A DNA stretch of 64,000 bases. Origin: Clostridium guangxiense. GTDB taxonomy: Bacteria; Bacillota; Clostridia; Clostridiales; Clostridiaceae. Positions 29,644 to 37,277 of the stretch are shown here, in pieces (the first letter of the stretch is position 1; every line of letters starts with the position of its first letter). The DNA is taken from contig NZ_JAJNKE010000009.1 in assembly GCF_021043395.1 (NCBI RefSeq), forward strand, positions 1 to 64,000. The letters are read 5' to 3'. The position numbers were made by a program, and so were the translations under genes. The notes under the pieces are model-generated. The model searched no databases, was not told the origin of the DNA, and saw only the letters and a program-made list of their open reading frames with translations.

Positions 29644-30611
29644 AAGCCCACCTCACTGCAATACTCAAAACCATTATCTTCTATTAAATAAAAGTCTTGC
29701 CTCATATTGCTTGTTATTTTCACCTTTTTATCTTTTGTTATGAATATAGCCTTTGCACCATAATTTTTTATAAGCTGCATTCCTTCTTTATCGCCAAGCA
29801 CAAATGCAGCTGTAGATAGTGCATCTCCTTCCATAGAATTCTGTGAAATGACAGTAACGCTCATCAAATTAGAATCTGCTGGATATCCTGTTCTTGGATC
29901 GATTATATGATGATATTTTACACCTTTGTCCTCAAAATACCTAACATAATTTCCAGACGTAACCACGGACTCATTTGTTATATTAGCAACACCAATTATT
30001 TCTCCTCTACTTTTAAAAGGTTCTTGTACCCCAACACTCCAATCACTGTTATCAGGCTTTTCTCCAAAAACCATAACATTTCCACCCAAATTTATGAAAG
30101 CAGCATTAACATTATTTTGTTTATATATTTGGGTTGCTCTATCTGCAGCATAACCTTTAGCTATTCCACCCAAATCTATCTTCATATTTTCTTTAGAAAA
30201 CTTAACTGTATTTTCACCCTCATTTAAAATTAAATTATTATAACTTACAAGAGATATTTTTTCTTTTATTTCTTTTTCAAGTGGTACTCTCTCATGTTTT
30301 GTAAAAACACCCCATAGTTCTATGACAGGTGCTAATGATATGTCAAAGGCCCCCTGACTTATTTCAGAAAAATATTTAGCTTTTTTTATTATATAAAAAA
30401 CATCTCTACTAAGCTTAACCTCTTTTTCGAATCCATAGCTATTAAGTATTCCAATTTCACTTGAATCTTTATAAAAGTTCATTAAAGCTTCAAGTCTTTT
30501 CATTTCATTTTCAACTTCCTTTATAGTTTTCCTTGCATTAAATCCATACACTCTCTGAATTATATTTGTTCCCATGCAAAAAATTTCACTTTCAAGGTAT
30601 TCACTACTCAT
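29640..30611 (-). CDS. FAD:protein FMN transferase (ApbE)
   Basis: Transfers FMN from FAD onto a Thr of partner proteins. The 323 residues show YGFNARKTIKEVE at the N-terminus, MKIDLGGIAKGYAADRA, AFINLGGNVMVFGEKPD and HHIIDPRTGYPADSN, with GDALSTAAFVLG near the end; these are the ApbE motifs for FAD and Mg. No signal peptide or lipobox is visible, unlike most secreted ApbE proteins, so it may act inside the cell. Overlaps both neighbours by ATGA junctions. Its substrate is almost surely the FMN-binding protein encoded just upstream. Confidence 0.92.
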   Translation of the reverse strand: MSSEYLESEIFCMGTNIIQRVYGFNARKTIKEVENEMKRLEALMNFYKDSSEIGILNSYGFEKEVKLSRDVFYIIKKAKYFSEISQGAFDISLAPVIELWGVFTKHERVPLEKEIKEKISLVSYNNLILNEGENTVKFSKENMKIDLGGIAKGYAADRATQIYKQNNVNAAFINLGGNVMVFGEKPDNSDWSVGVQEPFKSRGEIIGVANITNESVVTSGNYVRYFEDKGVKYHHIIDPRTGYPADSNLMSVTVISQNSMEGDALSTAAFVLGDKEGMQLIKNYGAKAIFITKDKKVKITSNMRQDFYLIEDNGFEYCSEVGL

Positions 30612-31009
30612 GCCTTTTCACCGTTTTGTAATGCACTTTCAATAGCTCTTAAAATAACCTTGCTGCTATTTGTTGCACCAGTTACAGTATCTACTTTAAC
30701 GCTTTGAGCTTTTATAACTTTTTCTAAAATAGTTTCGGCTTTTTTACCTCTTTCGTTTTTATGTTCAAGAAGCTTTATATACATAATTTTATTGTCTTTA
30801 ACTTGTACCTTAACTACCGCTTTTATATAGCCGACATCACAAGAACCTGTATACTTACCATCTTTAACTTTTTTTAAATCCACATTCTTAATACTAATGT
30901 TTTTAACTTCTTTTTTATACTCATTTACAGAAACAAGATACTTTACACCAAAACCAATACAAACTACAATTAAAACACATATTGATATTATAAAAACTTT
31001 TTTCATCAT
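30608..31009 (-). CDS. FMN-binding domain protein, membrane anchored
   Basis: The 133 residues have one N-terminal membrane anchor (about 5-26) and an FMN-binding domain ending in DTVTGATNSSK. That matches the ApbE target motif D-x-x-T-G-A-T, with Thr113 the expected attachment site. Similar domains occur in NqrC/RnfG and in extracellular flavin electron-transfer proteins. Encoded directly before apbE and a heme-type membrane protein, so it is likely an electron carrier outside the membrane. Confidence 0.88.
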   Translation of the reverse strand: MMKKVFIISICVLIVVCIGFGVKYLVSVNEYKKEVKNISIKNVDLKKVKDGKYTGSCDVGYIKAVVKVQVKDNKIMYIKLLEHKNERGKKAETILEKVIKAQSVKVDTVTGATNSSKVILRAIESALQNGEKA

Positions 31010-31015
31010 ATAAAA

Positions 31016-31660
31016 TCAGTCCTTTCGTATTGAATTTAAAATTATTTCGAATCCATTTTCAAGCACCTCTAGTGATGTTCTATCATATACTTTATTTATA
31101 TATTCTTCTTTTTTATCTATAAGATTAGCAAAACCTAAGATGCACGACCAAAGTGTAAGCGAAATATCTAAAGAAGAAAATTTTTCTGTTATCTCACCAT
31201 TTTTTATGCCATTTTCTATACTTTCCTTTAGAATATTAAATGTATATTCTCCTTCTTTATCACATTCCTTGTATAATTCATCACTTACATTACTGGTATA
31301 ATATTTATTTTCATAATCCACGATAGCCTTAAAATATCCCTTGTACTCAACGCTAAATTTAATGAAAGCTTTTCCTAAAGTTTTTATATTAGTAATCTCA
31401 CTATCATTCTTTCCTTCCTCTAGCATTGTTTTACTCATACAATTAAGTATTTTATATCCCCTAAGCATTATTTCATAATATATATCCTCCTTACTTTTAA
31501 AATATGAATATACTGTTTTTTTAGTAAATTCAGCTGCCAGTGCAATATCATCCATAGTTGAATTTTCAAACCCTTTTTTAAAGAATATTCTTTCTGCTGC
31601 ATCTAATATTTCTGATTCTTTATTTAGTCTTTCTCTAACTTTACGATTATTCATTTGCAT
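31016..31660 (-). CDS. TetR family transcriptional regulator
   Basis: The 214 residues start with a TetR DNA-binding domain: ILDAAERIFFKKGFENSTMDDIA then AAEFTKKTVYSYFKSKEDIY. The C-terminal part is a divergent ligand domain. It is first in the operon, 6 bp before the FMN-binding gene, and a 39-bp palindrome covers the promoter in front of it, so it probably represses itself and the electron-transfer genes. Inducer unknown. Confidence 0.92.
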   Translation of the reverse strand: MQMNNRKVRERLNKESEILDAAERIFFKKGFENSTMDDIALAAEFTKKTVYSYFKSKEDIYYEIMLRGYKILNCMSKTMLEEGKNDSEITNIKTLGKAFIKFSVEYKGYFKAIVDYENKYYTSNVSDELYKECDKEGEYTFNILKESIENGIKNGEITEKFSSLDISLTLWSCILGFANLIDKKEEYINKVYDRTSLEVLENGFEIILNSIRKD

Positions 31661-31685
31661 AATTCCCTCCGCATTAATATACTCT

Positions 31686-31724
31686 AAGTTTATAGACTAT
31701 ACTCTCAGTATACTTTATAAACTT
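31686..31724. promoter_or_regulatory. 39-bp palindromic operator of the TetR operon
   Basis: AAGTTTATA and TATAAACTT form the outer arms and TATACT/AGTATA the inner arms around a CTC centre. It overlaps the -10 box at 31707-31712. Size and position fit a site for two TetR-type dimers. Confidence 0.75.
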
Positions 31725-31734
31725 ATAAAGTCAA
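31707..31734 (-). promoter_or_regulatory. Sigma-A promoter of the TetR-flavin operon
   Basis: Minus strand TTGACT (31729-31734), 16-bp spacer, TATACT (31707-31712), with the -10 inside the palindrome. Confidence 0.75.
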
Positions 31735-31891
31735 TATAAAAAATTGTTAATTAACATATTTTTTATATTTTAAATTTAGGCTTAAATGAGCACTATATAT
31801 AATGTAAAATATTTATAATTAAAATTATATGATATATAATTAAATGAATGAACAATTATAAATTACTCATATCAGGAAAGGGGAAAATATA

Positions 31892-32335
31892 ATGAATAAA
31901 AATTGCATTTACATACAAAAAACTCAAAAAAATGAATATGATGAACTGCGAAAAATTTTTTTCAACTCAAGACAAGAAAATTTCAATTGGATGGAACCTG
32001 ATAGTATAAATTTAGACGATTTTGATAGTAGTACAAAAGGAGAGTTAATATTAACAGCAAAAATAAACAATGAGATTGCAGGATTTATTTCAATTTGGGA
32101 AGAGGATAAATTTATTCACAATTTATTTGTTTCGTCAAATTTTCAAAGGTGTGGGGTAGGAAAAGCATTGATAAGTGAAGCTGTAAAAGTAGTTGGATTA
32201 CCCTTAACATTGAAATGCGTAAAGGTAAATGAAAATGCTTTGAATTTTTATTTATCTCAAGGCTTTACAATCGAGGAGGAAGTTACTGAAAAAGAACCTT
32301 ATTATTTAATGAAATGGGACTGTCACACTAAATAA
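31892..32335 (+). CDS. GNAT family N-acetyltransferase
   Basis: The 147 residues carry the acetyl-CoA motif FVSSNFQRCGVGKALISEAVK (about 88-108), followed by NENALNFYLSQGF typical of RimI-like acetyltransferases. Preceded by AGGAAAGGGG. The substrate is unknown. The stop codon lies inside the terminator hairpin shared with the convergent nth gene. Confidence 0.88.
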   Translation: MNKNCIYIQKTQKNEYDELRKIFFNSRQENFNWMEPDSINLDDFDSSTKGELILTAKINNEIAGFISIWEEDKFIHNLFVSSNFQRCGVGKALISEAVKVVGLPLTLKCVKVNENALNFYLSQGFTIEEEVTEKEPYYLMKWDCHTK

Positions 32336-32360
32336 TGATTTAATATATTTAGTGTGACAG
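32320..32360. terminator. Bidirectional terminator between GNAT gene and nth
   Basis: CTGTCACACTAAAT pairs perfectly with ATTTAGTGTGACAG. It begins inside the last codons of the GNAT gene and ends 8 bp before the nth stop. Confidence 0.8.
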
Positions 32361-32367
32361 CCTCATA

Positions 32368-33000
32368 TCAATACTGCTCTTTAAAAAATTCACATACCAC
32401 ATTTACTGGACACTCACTGCATTTAGGATTTCTTGCCTTACAAATTTTTCTTCCATGCCATATTATACAATGGTGCATTTTAATCCAATGATCTTCATCT
32501 ATATTTTCCATAAGCTTGTTTTCAACTTCATGAACGTTTTTTCCTTTAGCTATTCCAATCCTATTAGATACCCTAAAAACATGGGTATCTACTGCAAATG
32601 CTGGTTTTCCAAAAGCATTTGCCATAACAACATTAGCTGTTTTTCTTCCAACTCCTGAAAGACTTGTTAATTCCTCTAAAGTTTTTGGCACTACACCGTC
32701 AAACTTTTCTACAATGCTCCTAGAGGCTTCAAGTATATTTTTACTTTTATTTTTATAAAGTCCACAAGTTTTTATTATATTTTGAAGTTGTGCTTCATCT
32801 AATGTTATCATCTTTTGGGGCGTATTATATTCTTTAAATAGCTCTTTTGTTACAATATTAACTCTTTCATCTGTACATTGTGCACTTAATATGGTTGATA
32901 TAAGAAGTTCATAAGGACTATTAAAATGCAGTGCACATTCAGCGTCTGGATATGTTTCTTCAAGTATATCTACAACTTTTTTTATATCTTTTTTTAGCAC
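32368..33000 (-). CDS. nth: Endonuclease III
   Basis: DNA glycosylase/AP lyase for oxidised pyrimidines. The 210 residues have the helix-hairpin-helix LTSLSGVGRKTANVV with the catalytic Lys, VDTHVFRVSNR with the catalytic Asp, and the [4Fe-4S] ligands C-x6-C-x2-C-x5-C (CKARNPKCSECPVNVVC). All key residues are present. The start is close to the stop side of a repeat pair located between it and plsC. Confidence 0.96.
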   Translation of the reverse strand: MLKKDIKKVVDILEETYPDAECALHFNSPYELLISTILSAQCTDERVNIVTKELFKEYNTPQKMITLDEAQLQNIIKTCGLYKNKSKNILEASRSIVEKFDGVVPKTLEELTSLSGVGRKTANVVMANAFGKPAFAVDTHVFRVSNRIGIAKGKNVHEVENKLMENIDEDHWIKMHHCIIWHGRKICKARNPKCSECPVNVVCEFFKEQY

Positions 33001-33037
33001 TCTTACACCACCTTATATAATATAACTACATGAAATC

Positions 33038-33083
33038 TTTATAGTTCTAGAAGGATAATGGGCTCACGCCCAAACCCCGCGTA
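33038..33083 (-). repeat. GNRA-hairpin repeat, copy A
   Basis: 46 bp identical to copy B at 33133-33178, exactly 95 bp apart. On the minus strand it contains TTTGGGC-GTGA-GCCCATT, a short stem with a GNRA tetraloop, then the palindrome TTCTAGAA and ACTATAAA. Between A and B lies a unique 49-bp spacer. Confidence 0.8.
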
Positions 33084-33132
33084 CATTATTACTGCAAATT
33101 TTAAACCTAGTGCATTAACTACAGTGTAGTTA

Positions 33133-33178
33133 TTTATAGTTCTAGAAGGATAATGGGCTCACGCCCAAACCCCGCGTA
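33133..33178 (-). repeat. GNRA-hairpin repeat, copy B
   Basis: Identical to copy A. It begins 3 bp after the stop codon of plsC (minus strand), so it would be the first part of the plsC 3' untranslated RNA. Copies C, D and E show the same hairpin and a TTCNNGAA palindrome. Confidence 0.8.
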
Positions 33179-33181
33179 TGT

Positions 33182-33895
33182 TTACTTGCTATAAACTCCT
33201 CTGTATTTCTCAGGCAATAGTTCAGCGATTTTGTACATCGCCTCATCTACAACTCTTTTTTCATAATCTTTTCTGTTTTCGTCTTTACCTTTTTTATCTA
33301 AGTAAAAAGCTTTTCCAAATGTAACTTGTACATCAGCATATGTGAAATCCTCCTTATACATATCGCCATTTTTATTTATTGGCAGAAGATTTTCACTTCC
33401 ACTTATACCTATTGGTACTATTATGGCTTTACTCAATTTTGCAATTAACGCAAGCCCTTTTGTTGCTTCTATCATTGCTCCATTTCTGCTTCTAGTTCCT
33501 TCTGGGAAAATCAATATATTGCTATTACTTTTCAAAATTTTGATTATTTTTGATAATCCCTCTTTATCAGCAGTATTAGGTCTAATAGGTGTAGTTTTAA
33601 CGCAGTATGTACCCAATTGAGTAATAGCATCATGTTTAAGTTTAACTCCTGCAACAAAAGTTACATCAAAATCATTTGATACATTTAAAATTTTATTTAA
33701 TACAAGTCCATCAGAATTGCTTAAATGATTACATATAAATATTATTGGCTTTTGTACATTTTTTAATTCATCTATACCCTGAACACTTATATTTGCATAT
33801 TTATTTAAATATGAGTTCAAAATCTTTTTGCCTATATAACCGGCAAAAGATACTGGAAGTATTTCTATTATTCTAGCTAGTTTAGGAGAAAGCAC
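33182..33895 (-). CDS. plsC: 1-acyl-sn-glycerol-3-phosphate acyltransferase family
   Basis: Adds the second acyl chain in phosphatidic acid synthesis. Motif NHLSNSDG (H-x4-D) near residue 56 and FPEGTRSRNG near 132 are the acyltransferase blocks I and III. GISGSENLLPINKNG follows. I place the start at GTG 33895, after AAAGGTGG at 7 nt; an upstream TTG overlaps that site. Product is 237 residues. A single gene with repeats at its 3' end. Confidence 0.9.
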   Translation of the reverse strand: MLSPKLARIIEILPVSFAGYIGKKILNSYLNKYANISVQGIDELKNVQKPIIFICNHLSNSDGLVLNKILNVSNDFDVTFVAGVKLKHDAITQLGTYCVKTTPIRPNTADKEGLSKIIKILKSNSNILIFPEGTRSRNGAMIEATKGLALIAKLSKAIIVPIGISGSENLLPINKNGDMYKEDFTYADVQVTFGKAFYLDKKGKDENRKDYEKRVVDEAMYKIAELLPEKYRGVYSK

Positions 33896-34015
33896 ATCAA
33901 TTCCACCTTTCAAAACTTTATAATTTAAAATATGCTAAATATAATTTTATTATAGTTGAAAACCCCCCAAAAGTCTAATTGTTTATTATTTATAGGCAAT
34001 AAAATAAGCGAGATT

Positions 34016-34041
34016 TAGACAAATCCAAAATCTCGCGCTTT
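34016..34041 (-). terminator. Terminator downstream of cysE
   Basis: AGCGAGATTT and AAATCTCGCG pair around a 12-nt loop, followed on the minus strand by a TTATTTTATT tail. It lies about 100 bp past cysE and copy C of the repeat. Confidence 0.65.
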
Positions 34042-34091
34042 TAATCTCTAGGCACTTTAAGTTTTCTTTATTGCTAAGAAAGCAACTTTTT

Positions 34092-34131
34092 TAAGTTCTA
34101 GAAGGATAATGGGCTCCGCCCAAACCTCGTA
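34092..34131 (-). repeat. GNRA-hairpin repeat family, copy C (single)
   Basis: Shares AGTTCTAGAAGGATAATGGG with copies A and B but has a shortened loop (GGGC-GGA-GCCC). It begins 5 bp after the cysE stop codon on the minus strand. Confidence 0.72.
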
Positions 34132-34136
34132 TATGA

Positions 34137-34721
34137 TTACTCTCCATAGAATTGATTTATGCTTATTATATTTTCTTTTTTAACTACTTTTTCTTCTTGC
34201 TTTTTGCTTTTGGGCACCACCACTTTTGCTGGAACACCAACTGCAGTTACATTTGCAGGGACATCTTTTAGCACAACTGCATTTGCTCCTATTTTAGAAC
34301 CGTCTCCAACATTAATAGGTCCTAATACTTTTGCTCCACTACCTATCATTACATTATTTCCAATAGTTGGATGTCTCTTTCCTTTATCTTTACCAGTCCC
34401 CCCTAAAGTTGAGCCATGATACATAACAACATTATCGCCAACCTCTGCTGTCTCTCCTATTACAACGCCCATTCCATGATCTATAAAAAGTCCTTTTCCA
34501 ATCTTAGCACCAGGATGAATCTCTATTCCTGTAAAAAATCTACTTGTTTGAGAAATAAGTCTTGCAATAAAAAACATCTTATGATTGTAAAAGTAGTGGG
34601 CAACTCTGTACCAGATAAGTGCATGTATACATGGGTATAATAAAAATATCTCCAAGGAATTTCTAGCCGCAGGATCATTTTCCATTACTTTTTTTATATC
34701 ATATCTTAATGCTTTAAACAA
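34137..34721 (-). CDS. cysE: Serine O-acetyltransferase
   Basis: First step of cysteine synthesis from serine. The 194 residues have the short N-terminal helical domain ([17 protein letters not shown]) and a left-handed beta-helix of hexapeptide repeats ([20 protein letters not shown], then [26 protein letters not shown], with catalytic His). The short 194-residue form is common in Firmicutes. Start is TTG after GGTGAG. It is controlled by the T-box leader directly upstream. Confidence 0.95.
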   Translation of the reverse strand: MFKALRYDIKKVMENDPAARNSLEIFLLYPCIHALIWYRVAHYFYNHKMFFIARLISQTSRFFTGIEIHPGAKIGKGLFIDHGMGVVIGETAEVGDNVVMYHGSTLGGTGKDKGKRHPTIGNNVMIGSGAKVLGPINVGDGSKIGANAVVLKDVPANVTAVGVPAKVVVPKSKKQEEKVVKKENIISINQFYGE

Positions 34722-34747
34722 TATATACTCACCATCCCATTAATATT

Positions 34748-34787
34748 AAAAAATAAAGGCTTCACCTCGAATTAGAGACAAAGCCTT
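34748..34787 (-). terminator. Regulated terminator of the cysE T-box
   Basis: AAGGCTTTGTCTC and GAGGTGAAGCCTT (three G-U pairs) form a 13-bp stem followed by TTATTTTTT. The first strand overlaps the region that pairs in the antiterminator (AGAG/CTCT), as T-box switching requires. Confidence 0.8.
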
Positions 34788-35018
34788 GTTGTTTTTTCCA
34801 CTCTAAGAATAAATTCACACTCCAAAAACACCATCATGTCAGGCAATTTAACGGTTGCAACCGCTGCATCATACTAATTTGTTCAGATGCAGTACTCCAA
34901 AGTGCACTTCATGTAAACTCCATTTAAGAACCTTCCAGCATACAGTCCTCTCTCTTAAAACTTCATTTACATTACTTTACTTCATCAACGTATATCCGAG
35001 TGATTTACTAAGAATTAT
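34748..35018 (-). promoter_or_regulatory. T-box leader, tRNA-Cys specific, in front of cysE
   Basis: Uncharged tRNA-Cys binding lets transcription continue into cysE. The transcript has GAGAGAGGAC at the stem I base, the specifier UGC at 34904-34906 in the context GAAG-UGC-A-CUUUGGAG, then CGGTTGCAACCGTTA, and a divergent T-box AGAGUGGA. UGGA pairs with the UCCA end of tRNA-Cys, whose discriminator base is U. The T-box core lacks the usual ACCGCG, so it is diverged. The same specifier context (GAA-CUC-G-CUUGGGAG) occurs in the leuS leader. Confidence 0.8.
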
Positions 35019-35024
35019 ACTATT

Positions 35025-35052
35025 ATTATATACTAATTTCCTTGTTTGTCAA
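35025..35052 (-). promoter_or_regulatory. Promoter of the cysE leader
   Basis: Minus strand TTGACA (35047-35052), 16-bp spacer, TATAAT (35025-35030). Transcription would begin near 35018, about 300 nt before cysE. Confidence 0.82.
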
Positions 35053-35071
35053 CATCATTTTTTAATTAAAC

Positions 35072-35785
35072 TTACCTACAAAATCTATGCTTTCCTATAA
35101 CCTTAATAAGTGGTCTTGACCATATCCACTTATTTGTTGTTTTTGCAGGATTAAAATAATATATTGCTCCGCTAGAAGGATCCCATCCATTTAGCGCATC
35201 CCTAGCAGCATTAATTGAACTTTGCTCAATATTAGCATGAATTTGCCCATCAACAATAGCAGTAAATGCACCTGGCTGATATATAACTCCTGCAACAGTA
35301 GATGGAAATTTTGGATCTCTTGTTCTATTTAAAACAACAGCTCCAACTGCTACCTGTCCCGTATATGGTTCCCCTCTTGCTTCACCATTAATAAGTCTTG
35401 AAAGCAGTACTAAATCTTGGCTATTATTAGAATACCTTTGAGTTGCTGTAGCTGCTGTGCCTGTTGGAAGTCCGAGCGCTGTAAGAGTCCCATTACCTGC
35501 AATTCCGTCTGGAGTAAGACCATTATTAGCCTGAAATCTCATAATCGCACGGTAAGTAACATATCCGTATCTTCCATCTATGCTGCCAGTATAGTACCCC
35601 CAGCTTTTCAACCTAGTTTGAATTTGAGTTACAACGCTTCCAGAAGAACCATACTTGTATGTAACAGCCTTAACTGCACTATTATATGGTAAAAGCCATA
35701 CATACATACTAAAATAAGTCATAAGTATAGCAGTACACATAACAATGCTTAATTTATACTTTTTTATCAAGTTCACAAATTTCAC
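35072..35785 (-). CDS. sleB: Spore cortex-lytic enzyme SleB-type hydrolase
   Basis: Lytic transglycosylase acting on spore cortex peptidoglycan during germination. The 237 residues have an N-terminal membrane/signal segment (about 12-33), a PG_binding_1 domain with GSSGSVVTQIQTRLKSWGYY and DGIAGNGTLTAL, then the hydrolase domain with the catalytic Glu in LINGEARGEPY and VGAVVLNRT. Fits SleB-like proteins; the usual partner YpeB is not next to it. CwlJ-like enzymes lack the binding domain, so SleB is the better name. Confidence 0.88.
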   Translation of the reverse strand: MKFVNLIKKYKLSIVMCTAILMTYFSMYVWLLPYNSAVKAVTYKYGSSGSVVTQIQTRLKSWGYYTGSIDGRYGYVTYRAIMRFQANNGLTPDGIAGNGTLTALGLPTGTAATATQRYSNNSQDLVLLSRLINGEARGEPYTGQVAVGAVVLNRTRDPKFPSTVAGVIYQPGAFTAIVDGQIHANIEQSSINAARDALNGWDPSSGAIYYFNPAKTTNKWIWSRPLIKVIGKHRFCR

Positions 35786-35872
35786 AATTTCACCTCCAGC
35801 AAAACATTAATTTTGTATTACAAGGTTATTTTGCTCTAAAGTGAAATTTTAATTCAATTTTTTTTAATAATT

Positions 35873-35923
35873 AGCTTTGTTTTAAATAAGATACCTATTT
35901 TTACACTTATTCAAAACAAGGCT
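35873..35923 (-). terminator. Terminator after the NRAMP-related gene
   Basis: AGCTTTGTTTTAAATAAG pairs with CTTATTCAAAACAAGGCT over 18 bp (two G-U). It starts 14 nt past the stop codon. Part of the sequence is shared with the hairpins at 6028-6108. Confidence 0.7.
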
Positions 35924-35936
35924 ACCTTCATTACAA

Positions 35937-37163
35937 CTAAATAAAATTACCTGCAAATGCTAATATAGTAAGTACTATTATAAGTATAACAGTAAATTTT
36001 GCTATAAAATTTTGTAACTTATTGTTTACGTACTTTCCCATTATTTCCTTATCATTTACTAACTTAATCATAAAAATCAATACTACTGGACATAATATTC
36101 CTGCTATTTGCTGTGTAACCAATATTATATCTACAAGTGATAATCCAGGAACAAGAACAACAATCATACTTACAATTAACATAAACAAAAATAATCCAAA
36201 GAATATAGGTGCATCTTTAATTTTATTATCAAGTCCACTTTCAAATCCAAAGGCTTCACATACAGCATATGAGGTTGAAAGCGGAATTATACAACAAGCT
36301 AAAAATGATGCTCCAAAAAGTCCTATTGCAAAAAGCGCAAATGAATACGAACCTGCTAATGGTTTAAGTGCAACAGCCGCATCCTGTGCAGTTTCCACCA
36401 ATTTATGTGCTTTAAACAAGGTTTCAGCTGTACATATAGTTATAAATAAAGCAGTTAAAATTCCCCACACGGTTCCAAGATAAACATCGAGTTTTTCATA
36501 TTTGTACTCTTTTAACGAAATCCCCTTATCCACAATAGAAGATTGAAGATAAAACTGCATATATGGGGTTATTGTTGTACCTACCATTCCTATGAGAGTT
36601 AGCCAATAATCCTTTGTTAAATTTGCCTTAGGGTCGGTTATCCTAGAAACTACATTATTCCAATCTGGTTTAACTAAAATTGCTGTAATAACATAAGCAA
36701 AAAAAGTCAATGTCAATAGCAAAAATATTTTTTCCGCTTTTGAATAATTACCCTTTGTCATTACAACCCATATCATAATAGTAAGTATAGGAACTGAAAT
36801 ATATTTGCTTATTTTAAACAATTCCAGACTTGCAGCTATACCAGCAAAATCACCTATGCAAACTCCAAGATTTGCAATAATAAGCACTAACATTGCAAAA
36901 AAAGCCCATCTTACTCCATACCTTTCTCTTATTAAATCTGAAAGTCCTTTTCCTGTAACTACAGCCATTCTTGCATTCATTTCCTGCACAACCGCAAGAC
37001 CAATTCCTATAGCAAATAGTCCCCAAAGCATTGAATAACCGTAATGTGCTCCAATAACAGAATAAGTCGTTACACCTCCGGCATCATTTCCTGCATTTGC
37101 TGTAATTATTCCTGGTCCAATTATACTAAATATTAAAAATAATTTTCCAAATTTCTTTTTCAT
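35937..37163 (-). CDS. NRAMP-related divalent cation transporter
   Basis: About eleven membrane helices in 408 residues, with the NRAMP fold (GPGIITANAGNDAGG in helix 1; TPYMQFYLQSS in helix 6). The canonical helix 1 metal motif DPGN and the canonical helix 6 Met-x-x-His are not present. Such changes are known in the NRMT branch that transports Mg2+ and in other distant NRAMP relatives. Start at ATG 37163 after AAGGGG; an upstream ATG at 37202 lacks a site. It follows a gene for an MgtE-like soluble protein by about 75-115 bp, which supports a Mg2+ role. The Mg2+ call is inference. Confidence 0.82.
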   Translation of the reverse strand: MKKKFGKLFLIFSIIGPGIITANAGNDAGGVTTYSVIGAHYGYSMLWGLFAIGIGLAVVQEMNARMAVVTGKGLSDLIRERYGVRWAFFAMLVLIIANLGVCIGDFAGIAASLELFKISKYISVPILTIMIWVVMTKGNYSKAEKIFLLLTLTFFAYVITAILVKPDWNNVVSRITDPKANLTKDYWLTLIGMVGTTITPYMQFYLQSSIVDKGISLKEYKYEKLDVYLGTVWGILTALFITICTAETLFKAHKLVETAQDAAVALKPLAGSYSFALFAIGLFGASFLACCIIPLSTSYAVCEAFGFESGLDNKIKDAPIFFGLFLFMLIVSMIVVLVPGLSLVDIILVTQQIAGILCPVVLIFMIKLVNDKEIMGKYVNNKLQNFIAKFTVILIIVLTILAFAGNFI

Positions 37164-37277
37164 GCGCTCCACCCCTTTGTTAAAAATCAGTTGCCAGTTC
37201 ATTTACATATAAGTATCTTGTAAAAACTAAACAAAATACTTATACGTAAAAAGTAGAATGTTAAATCGATGTACTTT

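Noticed and set aside
33038-33178. Two identical repeats with a unique spacer, CRISPR-like at first sight
   Set aside because: Only two copies per site, 46-47-bp units with a 47-49-bp spacer, no cas genes and placement at gene ends; not a CRISPR array.
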